From positions 295,541 through 359,540 of the forward strand of contig NZ_JACDXX010000002.1 in the NCBI RefSeq assembly GCF_020539525.1: 64,000 bases of DNA, written 5' to 3'. A model generated the notes under the pieces. That model had not been told where the DNA came from. It made no database searches and saw only the letters and a program-made list of their open reading frames with translations. Position 1 is the first letter of the stretch. Each line of letters starts with the position of its first letter. Both the position numbers and the translations under genes were made by a program. Of this stretch, positions 44,399 through 54,873 are shown piece after piece. The stretch is from Pseudogemmobacter faecipullorum. Lineage in GTDB: Bacteria > Pseudomonadota > Alphaproteobacteria > Rhodobacterales > Rhodobacteraceae.

Positions 44399-45268
44399 TC
44401 ACTCCTTCGCTACAGTGGAGGCAAGGCTCTGCCCGGTCAGGCGCAGCCCCAGCCAGACGGCGGCCGAGGTGAAGACCAGCAGCAGGACCCCGAAGGTTGC
44501 GCCGGATTCCCAGTTAAACCGGGTCACGAACTGCTCATAGATCTGTTCGGTGAACCACATAGAGTTTTTGCCCCCGAGCAGGATCGGCGTCAGATAGGAG
44601 CCTGCGGCCAGCATGAAGGTGATGATACAGCCGGCGACAATGCCGGGCATGGCATAGGGGATGACGATGCGGCGGAAGACGGTGATCCGGCTGCCGCCAA
44701 GATTATAGCCCGCCTCCAGCATGGAATTATCCATGCCGTCGAGGGTCGAGACCAGCGGCACGATCATGAACAGCACCACGGTATAGACCATGCCAATGAC
44801 CACGGTAACGTCGTTATAGAGCAGCTCAACCGGGCCGGAGGTCAGGCCCGCCGATTGCAGCAGGCCCGAGACCAGACCGGTTTCCCGCAGGAGCAGGATC
44901 CAGCCGAAGGCGCGCACCAGGTCCGAGACCCACAGCGGGATCAGGCACATCAGGAACAAAGCCGCGCGCGAGCGTTTCTGCGCGATTTTCGCGATGTAAT
45001 AGGCCACCGGAAACCCAAGCAGCAAAGCCAGCACCGTGACCAGAACCGAGATCCAGGCGGTGCGCAGCAGCGTGTTCCAGTAGATCGGCTCGCGGAAGAA
45101 ATCGAGATAGTTCTTAAAGCCGAATGTATAGTTATTCGGCCCGTGTTTTTCCTGCAGCGACAGATAGCCGATGCCGATCTGCGGCAGGATGATCAGCAGA
45201 AGGATCCAGAGCGCAAAAGGCGCGAAAAGCAGGATCAGCGACAGTTTACCGGCGTCGGATTTCGCCAT
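44399..45268 (-). CDS. Polyamine-type ABC transporter permease (PotB family)
   Basis: A 289-residue permease. SLQEKHGPNNYTFGFKNY is typical of PotB loops, and the EAA element (MLEAGYNLGGSRITVFRRIV) is clear. It begins three bases after the ATPase stop codon and ends four bases before the PotC-type start. Confidence 0.9.
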   Translation of the reverse strand: MAKSDAGKLSLILLFAPFALWILLLIILPQIGIGYLSLQEKHGPNNYTFGFKNYLDFFREPIYWNTLLRTAWISVLVTVLALLLGFPVAYYIAKIAQKRSRAALFLMCLIPLWVSDLVRAFGWILLLRETGLVSGLLQSAGLTSGPVELLYNDVTVVIGMVYTVVLFMIVPLVSTLDGMDNSMLEAGYNLGGSRITVFRRIVIPYAMPGIVAGCIITFMLAAGSYLTPILLGGKNSMWFTEQIYEQFVTRFNWESGATFGVLLLVFTSAAVWLGLRLTGQSLASTVAKE

Positions 45269-45271
45269 GGC

Positions 45272-46342
45272 TTACACCGATGCCGGGAAGGCCAGCGCAT
45301 GTTCGCGCCGCCAGTAAAGCGTGACATGATCCCCGGCCTTAATCGGGTTGGTGGCATCCATCACCCCTTGGGTGACCTCAATGCGCCGCGCGCCGGCACG
45401 CACCAGCACCCGGCTGTTGGCGCCGTTGAACAACAGGCTGTCCACCTGGCCCGAGATCTGGTTCGCGCCCTCAATCGGGGACAGGGAAATGGCTTCGGGA
45501 CGCAGGAAAAGCTCAATCCGGTCGCCCTCATTCAGCGGATGGCCCTGGGTGGCGAGGCTCTCGGTACCGTCCTCAAGCGCAACCATGGCCTCGCGCCCGG
45601 CAGCGCGCGTTACCCGGCCCGGCCAGCGATTGGCATCGCCGACAAAGCCCGCGACAAAGCCGGTGGCGGGTGCATTATACAGATCCTGCGGGCTGCCGAT
45701 CTGTTCGAACCTTCCCGCATTCATCACCGCGACATTATCCGACATGATCAGCGCTTCGGACTGATCATGGGTGATATAGAGGAAAGTGGTGTTGAACTGG
45801 TTCTGCAGCAGCTTCAGCTCAATTTTCATCTGCTCGCGCAGCTTCAGATCCAGCGCGCCAAGCGGCTCATCGAGCAGCAGCACATCCGGCTCCAGCACCA
45901 TGCAGCGCGCGATGGCGATGCGCTGTTTCTGGCCGCCCGAAAGCTGGGAAACCTCTTTTTCGGCGACGCCAGGCAGACCGACCCGCGCCAGCACATCCTT
46001 CACCTTGCGCTCAATATCGGTGCGGTTCTCGCCCTGGCATTTCAGCCCATAGGCAATATTCTCGCCGACATTCATCATCGGGAACAAGGCCAGATGCTGG
46101 AACACCATCTTCACCGAGCGCTTGTTCGGCGCCACATCCAGCACCGATCTGCCCTTGATCCGGATATCGCCCGAAGAGGGCTGCTCAAATCCGGCAATCA
46201 TCCGCATCAGCGTGGTCTTGCCGCAGCCTGAGGGGCCGAGGATCGAGAAGAATGAGCCGCGAGGCACTGAGAAAGACACGTCATTGACGGCCGTGTGGCT
46301 GCCAAAGCGTTTGGTGAGATTGACGCATTCTAGATCATGCAT
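45272..46342 (-). CDS. Polyamine-type ABC transporter ATPase (PotA family)
   Basis: About 356 residues. Walker A GPSGCGKTTLMRM, signature LSGGQKQRIAIARCM, Walker B VLLLDEPLGALD, and a TOBE-like C-terminal domain (about 280-350) typical of PotA/MalK-type importers. Start placed at ATG 46342 (MHDLECVNLTKRFG); an in-frame ATG at 46360 adds six residues. Confidence 0.9.
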   Translation of the reverse strand: MHDLECVNLTKRFGSHTAVNDVSFSVPRGSFFSILGPSGCGKTTLMRMIAGFEQPSSGDIRIKGRSVLDVAPNKRSVKMVFQHLALFPMMNVGENIAYGLKCQGENRTDIERKVKDVLARVGLPGVAEKEVSQLSGGQKQRIAIARCMVLEPDVLLLDEPLGALDLKLREQMKIELKLLQNQFNTTFLYITHDQSEALIMSDNVAVMNAGRFEQIGSPQDLYNAPATGFVAGFVGDANRWPGRVTRAAGREAMVALEDGTESLATQGHPLNEGDRIELFLRPEAISLSPIEGANQISGQVDSLLFNGANSRVLVRAGARRIEVTQGVMDATNPIKAGDHVTLYWRREHALAFPASV

Positions 46343-46378
46343 GGCGCAGGCTTCCGGCAAGGAGAGGGCAGAAAGGAA

Positions 46379-46415
46379 CTGCCCGCCAGAGGTCAGAGCG
46401 ACCCCTCGCGGGCAG
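46379..46415 (-). promoter_or_regulatory. Intercistronic hairpin after the binding-protein gene
   Basis: Perfect 8-bp arms CTGCCCGC / GCGGGCAG around 21 bases, located in the 88-base gap between binding-protein and ATPase genes. Such hairpins often stabilise or partially terminate after highly expressed binding-protein genes. Confidence 0.55.
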
Positions 46416-46430
46416 CCGGGTCAGGCGGGG

Positions 46431-47498
46431 TTACTGAGCAGCTTTGATCCGCTCGAGCACTTTGCCTTCGATATCTTCCAGACCTGCCGGAATATTGGCG
46501 AAGAACTTCATATTGGCGATCGCCGCATCGTCGAAGGCGAGTTTCACCGCGGCCTTTTTCTCTTCCGGCAGCAGATCAATCCCGCCTTCAACCGCCGCAA
46601 TCGCGCCGGTCGAATCCGACATGATGGTGACGATTTCCGGACGCAGAACGAAGTTGATCCACTTATAGGCCGCATCATCGGCCTCGCCCTTGGCCGGGAT
46701 GACGAAAGTGTCGATCCAGGTCAGCGCGCCGGTGGCCGGGGGGACGTAAACGAGGTTGTTATTCTCGGCGTACAGTTTGAACGCGGTCGAATCCCAGCTT
46801 TCCGACGCCACAACCTCGCCCGAGAGCATCATCGCCGAAAGCTCATCGCCACCGGCCCAGAAGGTTTTCAGATTGGCTTTGCACTCAATCATCTTCTCGG
46901 CGACTTTTTCCAGCATCGCGGTATAGGCCGGAACATCCGCATAGAGGGCGAAGGGGTCATAGCCGAGCGAATAGCCCATGCCGAGCAGGATGGTGCGGCG
47001 CAGGCGCATCGAGGTGCGGCCTTTATATTCCTCTTTGCACAGGTCGGCCCAGTCTTTCACATCCGGCGCTGCGGTCTTGTCGACCACGAGGCCGGTGGTG
47101 CCCCACTGATGCGGCACGGCGTAAACATTGCCGTCAATCGAGGTATTGGCCTTGACCGCCTCGAGCAGATTGGCCTGCATTTTGCCGGTTTCGATCTGGC
47201 TCAGGTCAAGCGGCTTATAGATGCCGAATTCCTGCTGGGCCGAGAAGATCCGGTCATGGCTGGGCTGGGCGAGGTCGAAGCCTGCACCACCGGTGGCGCG
47301 CAGTTTCGAGATCATTTCCTCATTGTTCGAGAGGGTGACCTCGACATCAATATCGGGATATTCCGCCTCGAAGAGGTCGATCACCTCTTCCGGGGCATAG
47401 CCGCCCCAGGTCAGCAGGCGCAGGGTTTCGGCCTGTGCCCCGCCCGCAAACAGCGCGGCGGCGCAGAGGGTTGCCGTCAGAATGCCTTTTACAGCCAT
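46431..47498 (-). CDS. Polyamine-type ABC transporter substrate-binding protein (PotD/PotF-like)
   Basis: A 355-residue periplasmic protein. Signal peptide ends at GGAQA, mature part begins ETLRLLTWGGYAPEEVIDLF. The D-rich pocket and GAIAAVEGGIDLLPEEKKAA region are PotD/PotF-like. Ribosome site AGGGAGA precedes ATG 47498. It sits 155 bases after the enolase-superfamily gene in the same direction, so they may be co-transcribed and the ligand could be the enzyme's substrate; the substrate is unknown. Confidence 0.88.
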   Translation of the reverse strand: MAVKGILTATLCAAALFAGGAQAETLRLLTWGGYAPEEVIDLFEAEYPDIDVEVTLSNNEEMISKLRATGGAGFDLAQPSHDRIFSAQQEFGIYKPLDLSQIETGKMQANLLEAVKANTSIDGNVYAVPHQWGTTGLVVDKTAAPDVKDWADLCKEEYKGRTSMRLRRTILLGMGYSLGYDPFALYADVPAYTAMLEKVAEKMIECKANLKTFWAGGDELSAMMLSGEVVASESWDSTAFKLYAENNNLVYVPPATGALTWIDTFVIPAKGEADDAAYKWINFVLRPEIVTIMSDSTGAIAAVEGGIDLLPEEKKAAVKLAFDDAAIANMKFFANIPAGLEDIEGKVLERIKAAQ

Positions 47499-47653
47499 GG
47501 TCTTCTCCCTATGAATGGCCGGGCTGTCGCCGCCCGGCTCGCTCAGTCTATGAAAGTCTTATATGACGCCAGACGTTGGTATCGTAACAGATTTATTTTG
47601 ATCAAACGCTCTTTTTATTCTTTTCTTGCGTGGCGTTAGAGTCCCTGGCCGGT

Positions 47654-48793
47654 TTACCCCGGCAGCTCGGAGAGCTGGTATTCGCTTTTCGCCAGCCATT
47701 CCGGGCAGATCTCGACACCCCAGCCCGGCGCATCGGTGACGGTGACCTCGCCGCCCTCAACCCGGTAGGGATCCTCGCGGTAGAGCCCGTATTGCCAGGG
47801 GTAGTAATCCGCCTCTTCAATCGAGAATTCGAGATATTTCCCGGCGCTGCCCGGTGTGCCTGTCACCGGCCCGCCAAGCGCGCGCAGAAGATGCATGGTG
47901 AACAAGGTGACCAGGCCCTGATTGGCGGCATGGGGGGTGATCGGCAGGCCCGCGGCCGCGGCCAGATGGCAGACGCGCAGGGTGCGGGAGATACCGCCGA
48001 GATAAAGGATATCGGGCTGGACCACATCGACCGCGCGCATATCGATCATATGCCGCCAGGTCGGAATTTCGCAGTCCTGCTCGCCGCCGGTCACGGCAAT
48101 CGGCTTACCTTCCAGCGCCTCGCGCACTTCGCGGGTCTGCTCCAGCTCCCAGTAGAGGCAGGGCTCCTCAAAATGCTCAATGCCATGTTCCAGCAGCAGA
48201 TCCGCGACCTGGATGGCGCGTTTCGGCGAGAAGCCGCTATTGGCATCGACCAGCAAAGCGGCATCGGCGCCAAGGGCGCGGCGGATCGTCGGAATGATTT
48301 CTTCGGTGCGGCCCGGCCATTCATCGGTATCATGGCCATATTCGGCGGCGATGCGGAATTTAAAGGCATCATAGCCAAATTCGCCCTGCAGGCGGCGGAA
48401 TCTTTCGGCCTCGGCTGCGGGGGTGATCTCGCGTTTCATCGACGAGGCATAGGCCCGCAATTTGCCCGGCGTGCCGCCGATCAGCGAACAGACCGGCAGG
48501 CCGGCGATCTTGCCGCGCAGATCCCAGATCGCGGTATCCAGGCCGCCAATGGCGCGTTTCATATAGGAGCCGGGGAATTTATGCTCGCGCTCGATCACCT
48601 TATCGGTCAGCGCGTCGAGATCCTCAAACTCCACCCCCAGCACATGCGGTGCGATCTGCCGGTGCAGCACCTGCGAGGTGATATCGGAATTATAGGTCGA
48701 GACCTGGCCCCAGCCCTGCCGCCCCTCCGCATCTGTGACGCGGGTGAAGCCGATATAGCGATTGGTAAAGGTTTCAATACGGGTGATTTTCAC
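47654..48793 (-). CDS. Enolase-superfamily enzyme, mandelate-racemase-like, substrate unknown
   Basis: About 379 residues from GTG 48793 (AGGAC upstream). Metal ligands D183 (LLVDANSGF), E209/E210 (HFEEPC) and E238 (TGGEQD) are present. The catalytic dyad is H288 (PITPHAANQG) with D261 (VVQPDILYLGG). The usual KxK on the other face is K145-F-R147. This combination fits an acid-sugar or amino-acid dehydratase/epimerase of the MR subgroup, but no specific family is recognised. It is divergent from a MocR regulator and upstream of a polyamine-type importer, suggesting a transported carboxylate substrate. Confidence 0.8.
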   Translation of the reverse strand: MKITRIETFTNRYIGFTRVTDAEGRQGWGQVSTYNSDITSQVLHRQIAPHVLGVEFEDLDALTDKVIEREHKFPGSYMKRAIGGLDTAIWDLRGKIAGLPVCSLIGGTPGKLRAYASSMKREITPAAEAERFRRLQGEFGYDAFKFRIAAEYGHDTDEWPGRTEEIIPTIRRALGADAALLVDANSGFSPKRAIQVADLLLEHGIEHFEEPCLYWELEQTREVREALEGKPIAVTGGEQDCEIPTWRHMIDMRAVDVVQPDILYLGGISRTLRVCHLAAAAGLPITPHAANQGLVTLFTMHLLRALGGPVTGTPGSAGKYLEFSIEEADYYPWQYGLYREDPYRVEGGEVTVTDAPGWGVEICPEWLAKSEYQLSELPG

Positions 48794-48950
48794 GGCAGGT
48801 CCTGGGCTTGCCCTGGTCAGGGCGGTATGTCTTCGCAAAGATTGTAACAGCCGGGCGGCTCTCATAAGGTCCACTTTCGAAAAACACAGGATCCGGTTTA
48901 ACGGTATCCGGAGATCCTGCGCCCCGGGCTGCAGGAACGGGGAGGGCAGA

Positions 48951-50471
48951 ATGGTCAAACGCTCATCGGGCGAGCTGTTATTCGGATTGCGCGTTGACCG
49001 TGCTCTGCCGGTCTCGGTCACCACCCAGCTTTATGGCGCGATCCGTGATCTGATCGCCGAAGGGGCGCTGAGCCCGGGGCGACGCCTGCCCTCGAGCCGG
49101 ACCCTTGCCACCGAACTGGGGGTGTCGCGCACCACGGCGATTGCGGTTTATGAGCGGCTGCTCTCAGAAGGGCTGATCGAGGCCAGGACCGGCTCGGGCT
49201 CTTATGTGTCAGACCAGGCGGCCAGTCAGCGCCCGCAGGCCAGCCTGCGCGCGGCAGAGAGCGGCGATGCAAGTGATACAGAACCGGCCGGTGCCAGCGT
49301 CTCGCAGGCGATTCTGGCGGCCTCGGGGCGCTTTGTGCCCCGGCTGCCCCATCCGCAAAAGCCCCGGGCTTTCGTGACTGGCATGCCCGATTATGACAGT
49401 TTTCCGCTGGCCATCTGGGCCCGGCTGACGGCACGGCACTGGCGCGGCACCCGCGAGGTGGTGCTGGGCTATGGCGATCCCGAGGGCGATGCGCGGCTGC
49501 GCCGGGCCATTGCCGGTCATCTGCGCGCCAATCGCGGCATCAGCTGTGACGAGGATCAGATTTTCATCACCGCCGGGGCGCAGCAGGCTTTTGATCTGAT
49601 CGGGCGGGTGCTGCTGAACCCTGGCGATAAAGTCTGGTTTGAGGATCCCGGCGCAATCGGGGCGCGCAACAGTCTGACCGCCACCGGGGCGCGGCTGGTG
49701 CCGGTGCCGGTGGATGGCGAGGGGCTGAATGTGGCGCAGGCTCTGGCGCGCGCGCCGGATTTCCGCCTCGCCTTTGTCACCCCCTCGCATCAGCATCCGA
49801 CCGGGGCCGAGATGAGCCTGGCGCGGCGCGAGGCTTTGCTGGCCGCGGCAGGCCAGGCCGGGGCCTGGATCATCGAGGATGATTACGACGGCGAGTTTCG
49901 CTATGACGGCCGGCCGCTGCCGACGCTGGTCAGTGGCGACCGGGCGGGCCGGGTGATCTATGTCGGAACCTTCTCAAAAAGCCTGTTTCCGGCTTTGCGG
50001 CTGGGGTTCTACATTGCGCCGCGCCCGCTGGTGCCGGTTTTTGCCGCGATCAGCCGCGCCTTTTTGCAAGGCGTCTCGACCGAGGTTCAGGCGGTGCTGG
50101 CCGCCTTTATCGAAGAGGGGCATTTCGCCACCCATCTGCGCCGGATGCGCGAGATCTACGCCCTGCGCCATGCGGCTTTCCACCGGGCGGCAGCCGAACA
50201 TCTGACGGGATTGCTCGATTGCAGCCGCAGCCAGGCCGGGTTCCATATCCTCGGCCGCTTTGCCGATACCAGGCTGCGCGAGACTGAGGTGCTGAAGGCC
50301 GCCCGCGCGGCGGGGCTGGTGGTCTCGGGCCTTGGCTCTTTCAGCAGCGCCGGGCCGGATCCGCAGAATGGCGGCGGCCTCGTGCTGGGGGTGACGGCGA
50401 TCCCGCCCGCCGCCATTGAGCGCGGCGTGGCCGATCTTGCCCGGGTGCTGCGCTCCTGCCTTCAGCCCTGA
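48951..50471 (+). CDS. MocR-family transcriptional regulator (GntR HTH + aminotransferase domain)
   Basis: About 506 residues. N-terminal GntR winged helix (LPSSRTLATELGVSRTTAIA) followed by a fold-type I aminotransferase-like domain (~residues 130-500) with the PLP-lysine region YVGTFSKSLFPALRLGFY. Such regulators sense PLP-linked amines or amino acids. Ribosome site GGAGGG precedes ATG 48951. Divergent (157 bases) from the enolase-superfamily gene, which with the importer downstream of it is the likely target. Converges with the GMC oxidoreductase gene (10-base overlap). Confidence 0.88.
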   Translation: MVKRSSGELLFGLRVDRALPVSVTTQLYGAIRDLIAEGALSPGRRLPSSRTLATELGVSRTTAIAVYERLLSEGLIEARTGSGSYVSDQAASQRPQASLRAAESGDASDTEPAGASVSQAILAASGRFVPRLPHPQKPRAFVTGMPDYDSFPLAIWARLTARHWRGTREVVLGYGDPEGDARLRRAIAGHLRANRGISCDEDQIFITAGAQQAFDLIGRVLLNPGDKVWFEDPGAIGARNSLTATGARLVPVPVDGEGLNVAQALARAPDFRLAFVTPSHQHPTGAEMSLARREALLAAAGQAGAWIIEDDYDGEFRYDGRPLPTLVSGDRAGRVIYVGTFSKSLFPALRLGFYIAPRPLVPVFAAISRAFLQGVSTEVQAVLAAFIEEGHFATHLRRMREIYALRHAAFHRAAAEHLTGLLDCSRSQAGFHILGRFADTRLRETEVLKAARAAGLVVSGLGSFSSAGPDPQNGGGLVLGVTAIPPAAIERGVADLARVLRSCLQP

Positions 50472-52084
50472 TCCTCAAGGATCATCTGCGCCGCGCGATG
50501 CGCCAGCATGATCACCGGGGCATTGATATTGCCGGAGGTGACATTGGGGAAGGCCGAGGCATCGGCCACCCGCAGCCCCCGCAGCCCATGCAGCCGCAGC
50601 CGGTGGTCGACCACATTCGCCCCGTCATCGGGACCCATGCGGCAGGTGCCGCAGGCATGGAACACGCTGCCCGAGCGCGCCCGGATATCGGCGATCAGCG
50701 CCTCGGTATCGTGATCTTCCAGCGCCGCCCCGGGTGCCATTTCGGTCTCGATATAGCGCGCAATCGCGGGCTGGCGGGAGATGTGGCGGATCAGCCGCAC
50801 CGCATCGAGCATCTCCTCCATATCGCGGGGATGCGAGAAATAATTCGGCTCGATCAGCGGCGCGGCCTCGGGATCGGGCGAGGCGATGGCGATGCGGCCC
50901 CGGCTTTCCGGGCGGCAGGGCTGTACCCCGATGAAAAAGCCGGGGAAAGGGTCGGGCAGGGTGAGGCGGCGCTTGCCGGGCGTGGGTTTCGAATAGGAAA
51001 CCGGCGAGAAATACAGCTGCTGATCGACGCGCGACAGCCCCTCGCGTGAGCGGACAAAGCCCCCGGCCTGATTGACCGAAAGCGACAAAGGCCCGTCACG
51101 GCGCAGCACATAGCGCAGCCCCAGCATCATCCGCCCGAGCCAGGGGCGCAGCTGGCTGTTCAGCGTCGGCACCCGCGAGCGGAACAGATAGTCGATGCCG
51201 AGATGATCCTGGAGGTTTTCCCCGACAGCGGGCATGTGGTGCAGGACCGTTTTGCCCTGGGCCTGCAGCAATGCGCCGGGGCCGATGCCCGAATGCTGCA
51301 GCAGGACCGGCGAGAGCACGGCGCCTGCGGCAAGCACCACCTCGGCCCGGGCGCGGGCAGTTTTCATCTGGCCATGCTGGCGGTATTCAACGCCGACAGC
51401 GCGGCCTTCCTCGATCAGCAGGCGATGGGCGAAGGCATGGGTTTCGACCCGCAGATTGGCGCGTTTCATCGCCGGATGCAGGAAAGCCGTGGCCGAGGAA
51501 GAGCGCTGCCCCTTATCGGCCGAGATCTGATAGATCGAGACGCCCTCGCGGTTTTCGCCATTATAATCGGGGGTGCGGGCAAAGCCGGCCTGCTCTGCCG
51601 CGCTGAGCCAGTCATGCGACAAAGGATGCACGCCTCTGGCCATATCGCTGACCCTGACCGGCCCTTTGGTGCCCCGCCCGGGTTCGGCGCCGCGGGTAAA
51701 GGTCTCGATGGCCTCGAAATGCGGCGCGACATCCTCCGGGCCCCAGCCCGGATTGCCATGCGCGCGCCAGTCCTCAAAATCATTGTCCTGGCCGCGCACC
51801 CAGACCATGGCATTGATCGAGGAGGAGCCGCCCAGCACCTTACCGCGCGGCCAGTAGCTCTCGCGTCCCGCCAGGGCCTCTTGCGGGCCGGTCATGAAGC
51901 GCCAGTTGACCTTTGGGTTCCAGAAGCTGTGGCCATAGCCGATCGGCATGCGGATCATGAAGCGCCGGTCCGAGCCGCCCGCTTCGAGCAGCAGGACTTT
52001 ATAGCGGCCCGAGGCGCTGAGCTGATCGGCCAGCACGCAGCCCGCCGAGCCTGCGCCGATGATGATGAAATCGTATTCTGCCAC
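50462..52084 (-). CDS. GMC-family FAD oxidoreductase (choline-dehydrogenase-like)
   Basis: About 540 residues from GTG 52084 with GGAGGCAGG upstream. FAD-binding GAGSAGCVLADQL, the GMC signature WPRGKVLGGSSSINAMVWVR, and the catalytic His in HACGTCRMGPDD with Asn/His in SGNINAPVIMLAHRAAQM are visible. Members include BetA and other alcohol dehydrogenases. With choline-sulfatase about 20 kb away a choline role is imaginable, but the gene is not next to betB or betI, so the substrate is left open. Confidence 0.88.
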   Translation of the reverse strand: MAEYDFIIIGAGSAGCVLADQLSASGRYKVLLLEAGGSDRRFMIRMPIGYGHSFWNPKVNWRFMTGPQEALAGRESYWPRGKVLGGSSSINAMVWVRGQDNDFEDWRAHGNPGWGPEDVAPHFEAIETFTRGAEPGRGTKGPVRVSDMARGVHPLSHDWLSAAEQAGFARTPDYNGENREGVSIYQISADKGQRSSSATAFLHPAMKRANLRVETHAFAHRLLIEEGRAVGVEYRQHGQMKTARARAEVVLAAGAVLSPVLLQHSGIGPGALLQAQGKTVLHHMPAVGENLQDHLGIDYLFRSRVPTLNSQLRPWLGRMMLGLRYVLRRDGPLSLSVNQAGGFVRSREGLSRVDQQLYFSPVSYSKPTPGKRRLTLPDPFPGFFIGVQPCRPESRGRIAIASPDPEAAPLIEPNYFSHPRDMEEMLDAVRLIRHISRQPAIARYIETEMAPGAALEDHDTEALIADIRARSGSVFHACGTCRMGPDDGANVVDHRLRLHGLRGLRVADASAFPNVTSGNINAPVIMLAHRAAQMILEDQG

Positions 52085-52248
52085 GCCTGCCTCCGGCCCC
52101 TGTTCTGCTGCTTCTAGCCGAGCCGGGGCCGGGGACAAAAGGCCATTGCGATGAGAGCAGGCGACCACTCAGGCGCGCCAGGGCCCGGAACAGGAGCTTC
52201 TGGCCGGGGTGGCCCTTCCGGCACCGCCCGGCCGGGAGGGCGAAACCC

Positions 52249-53037
52249 TCAATGGCCGAGGATCTGGCTCAGGAACAGCCGGGTGCGTTCGGATTGCGGA
52301 TTGCTGAAGAATTCCTTCGGCTCATTCTGCTCGACGATCTGGCCCTGATCCATGAAGATGACGCGGTTGGCCACCGCCTGGGCAAAGCCCATCTCATGGG
52401 TGACGCAGAGCATGGTCATGCCCTCTTCGGCCAGTTCGATCATCGTATCGAGCACCTCCTTGATCATCTCGGGGTCGAGCGCCGAGGTCGGCTCGTCAAA
52501 CAACATGATGCGCGGGCGCATGCAAAGCGAGCGGGCAATGGCAACGCGCTGCTGCTGACCGCCCGAAAGCTGGCCGGGATATTTCAGCGCCTGATCCGGG
52601 ATCTTCACCTTGGTCAGGAAATGCATCGCGGTTTCCTCGGCCTGTTTTTTCGGGATTTTGCGGACCCAGATCGGCGCGAGAGTGCAGTTTTCCAGAATGG
52701 TCAGATGCGGAAACAGGTTGAAATGCTGAAACACCATCCCCACTTCCGAGCGTACTTTATCGATGTTTTTGAGATCATTGGTAAGCTCGGTGCCATCGAT
52801 GATGATCTGGCCGGACTGATGCTCCTCGAGCCGGTTGATACAGCGGATCAGCGTTGATTTGCCCGAGCCGGAGGGGCCGCAGATCACGATCCGCTCGCCG
52901 CGCATCACTGTCATATTGACATCGCGCAGCACATGAAACGAGCCGTACCATTTGTTCATATTGCGGATGTCGATCGCGACCTCATCCGAGACCTGCATCT
53001 TTGCCTGAGCCCCGGCTTTTGTCTGTACCTCAGTCAT
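52249..53037 (-). CDS. aapP: General L-amino-acid ABC transporter ATPase (AapP/BztD)
   Basis: A 262-residue polar amino-acid ATPase. Walker [19 protein letters not shown]-loop [13 protein letters not shown], signature [15 protein letters not shown], Walker [16 protein letters not shown]. It follows two permeases and a binding protein in the order J-Q-M-P, typical of Aap/Bzt transporters for glutamate, aspartate, glutamine and other amino acids. GAGGAG precedes ATG 53037. Confidence 0.92.
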   Translation of the reverse strand: MTEVQTKAGAQAKMQVSDEVAIDIRNMNKWYGSFHVLRDVNMTVMRGERIVICGPSGSGKSTLIRCINRLEEHQSGQIIIDGTELTNDLKNIDKVRSEVGMVFQHFNLFPHLTILENCTLAPIWVRKIPKKQAEETAMHFLTKVKIPDQALKYPGQLSGGQQQRVAIARSLCMRPRIMLFDEPTSALDPEMIKEVLDTMIELAEEGMTMLCVTHEMGFAQAVANRVIFMDQGQIVEQNEPKEFFSNPQSERTRLFLSQILGH

Positions 53038-53048
53038 CGGAATACTCC

Positions 53049-54872
53049 TCAGCGGTGATCGGTTTTCAGCCTGCGCTCAAGCCAGATCGAATAACGGGAC
53101 ATGCCGAAGCATATGACGAAGAAAATGGCGCCGACGAAGATATAGGGCTCCCAGTAGATGCCCTTCCAGTTGATATCGGCCCGCACTGAGGTGGTGACGC
53201 CGCGCAGCGGGTCGAGCAGGCCGACGAAGCTGACGAGGGTGGTGTCTTTGAACAGGCCGATGAAGGTCGAGACGATGCCGGGGATCGAGATCTTCAGCGC
53301 CTGGGGCATGACAATCAGCCGCTGCGCCTGCCAGTAGGTCAGCCCGAGACTGTCTCCGGCCTCAAACTGGCCGCGCGGCAAAGCGGCAAGCCCGCCCCGG
53401 ATCACCTCGGCCAGATAGGCGGCGGCAAAGAGCGAGGCGAGGATGATCACCCGCAGGATCAGATCGAAACTGGTCTGCGGCGGCAGGAAATACTGCAGCA
53501 GCAGCGAGGCGGTGAACAGGAGAGTGATCAGCGGCACGCCGCGGATAAATTCGATAAAACCGACCGAGAGTATCCGCATCAGGAACATATCCGAGCGCCG
53601 CCCGAGCGCGAGCATGATCCCGAGCGGCAGCGAGGAGGCGATGGCGGTAACGCCGATGATGATCGCCAGCAGAAAGCCCCCGATCTGATCCGAGGCCACC
53701 GCCGGAATGGCCAGCGGCAGGGCTGCGGCGAGGAGGGGCACCAGTTTTGGCGCCAGATAGAGCAGGCAGAAACCGCCGCCGATCAGCCCGCCGATCAGCC
53801 CGATCACCGCCGAACGGTTGCGCGCTGCAATATAGACCAAAGCGAAAATGGCAATCGCGCCGAGGCTGAGCCGGTCGGCATAGGCAAAGGGCGTGGCACC
53901 GGCCATGGTGAACAGGCTGGCGAGGCTGAAGTTCAGCACCGCACTGATCACATGCATCAGCCCGAGCAGGGCCCAGATCAGGATCAGCGCCAGCCAGAGC
54001 AGCGCCGAAAGGATCCAGCCGATCAGTTGCCCGATCAGCCCGCTGCCGGCGAGAAAGCCCGGCCAGAGGCTTCCGGTGTTCATCCGGGCGAAGAAATCAC
54101 CGGAAATACTGTCGGAATAGCTGATGATACCGGCGGCAAGCCAGGCTGTGGCGAGGGCGATGATCAGGGCAAAGACCTCATTCAGCGCCTTGGCCTGGTT
54201 GCGATAGTAAAGCCCGGCCAGGCCATAGCCGAGCAGAACCGCCAGCAGCTGCGTCACCGGCTGCCAGAACGAGCCGCCCCAGATCAGCCAGATGCTGATG
54301 AAGGGGAAAAGCCCGGTGGTGATCCATAAAAGACCAGGGCGGAGGCTGGCGGCCAGCAGCAGCAGCGCAAAGATCGCCAGGGTTGCCAGCAGCACGATGC
54401 CAGGAGAGCCAACGGCGTAAAGCGCGGCGAGGGTGAAGATCAGGGTCAGCCCCAGCAGCCAGCGCGCCTTGCCGTCATGGTTAAACAGCACCGGCGCCAG
54501 GGCTGCGAGCAGCAGTCCGCCGGTCAGCACCGGCCGCCAGTAATGCGCCTGGGGGTAGAAGCCGAACATATACTGATGCCAGCGCGCCTTAATCATCGCC
54601 CAGCAGGCCCCGCTCTCGCCGCCCATGGCAGCGATAATCTCGCGGCATTCCCCCAGTGAATTCGCGTTCCAGACCGAGTGCAGCCACCAGGGCAGGGCCT
54701 GCGAGGCCAGCGCCAGCACGATCACCAGACCGGCGACTGAAAGGAGCGTGTTCAGCGGACCCGAGAACAGGTTCAGCCGCAGCCAGCGCAACAGGCCGCT
54801 ATCGCGCCGGGGCGGGGCCTGGGGCGGCAGCATGCTGGCGCGGGTGAAGGGGTCGGAATGGCTCTGTGTCAT
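53049..54872 (-). CDS. aapM: General amino-acid ABC permease AapM/BztC, enlarged
   Basis: A 607-residue permease; usual AapM is about 385 residues and BztC about 430. The N-terminal block ([18 protein letters not shown]) and the C-terminal permease half ([20 protein letters not shown], then [21 protein letters not shown] loop) are conserved. Between them, about residues 170-395 (roughly 53687-54362) lies an extra, mostly hydrophobic region with many predicted helices. ATG 54872 begins within the end of aapQ. Confidence 0.88.
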   Translation of the reverse strand: MTQSHSDPFTRASMLPPQAPPRRDSGLLRWLRLNLFSGPLNTLLSVAGLVIVLALASQALPWWLHSVWNANSLGECREIIAAMGGESGACWAMIKARWHQYMFGFYPQAHYWRPVLTGGLLLAALAPVLFNHDGKARWLLGLTLIFTLAALYAVGSPGIVLLATLAIFALLLLAASLRPGLLWITTGLFPFISIWLIWGGSFWQPVTQLLAVLLGYGLAGLYYRNQAKALNEVFALIIALATAWLAAGIISYSDSISGDFFARMNTGSLWPGFLAGSGLIGQLIGWILSALLWLALILIWALLGLMHVISAVLNFSLASLFTMAGATPFAYADRLSLGAIAIFALVYIAARNRSAVIGLIGGLIGGGFCLLYLAPKLVPLLAAALPLAIPAVASDQIGGFLLAIIIGVTAIASSLPLGIMLALGRRSDMFLMRILSVGFIEFIRGVPLITLLFTASLLLQYFLPPQTSFDLILRVIILASLFAAAYLAEVIRGGLAALPRGQFEAGDSLGLTYWQAQRLIVMPQALKISIPGIVSTFIGLFKDTTLVSFVGLLDPLRGVTTSVRADINWKGIYWEPYIFVGAIFFVICFGMSRYSIWLERRLKTDHR

Positions 54873-54873
54873 C

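Noticed and set aside
50462..52084. Assignment of the GMC oxidoreductase as choline dehydrogenase BetA
   Set aside because: Signature motifs fit the whole family, and betB/betI are not adjacent, so only the family name is supported.
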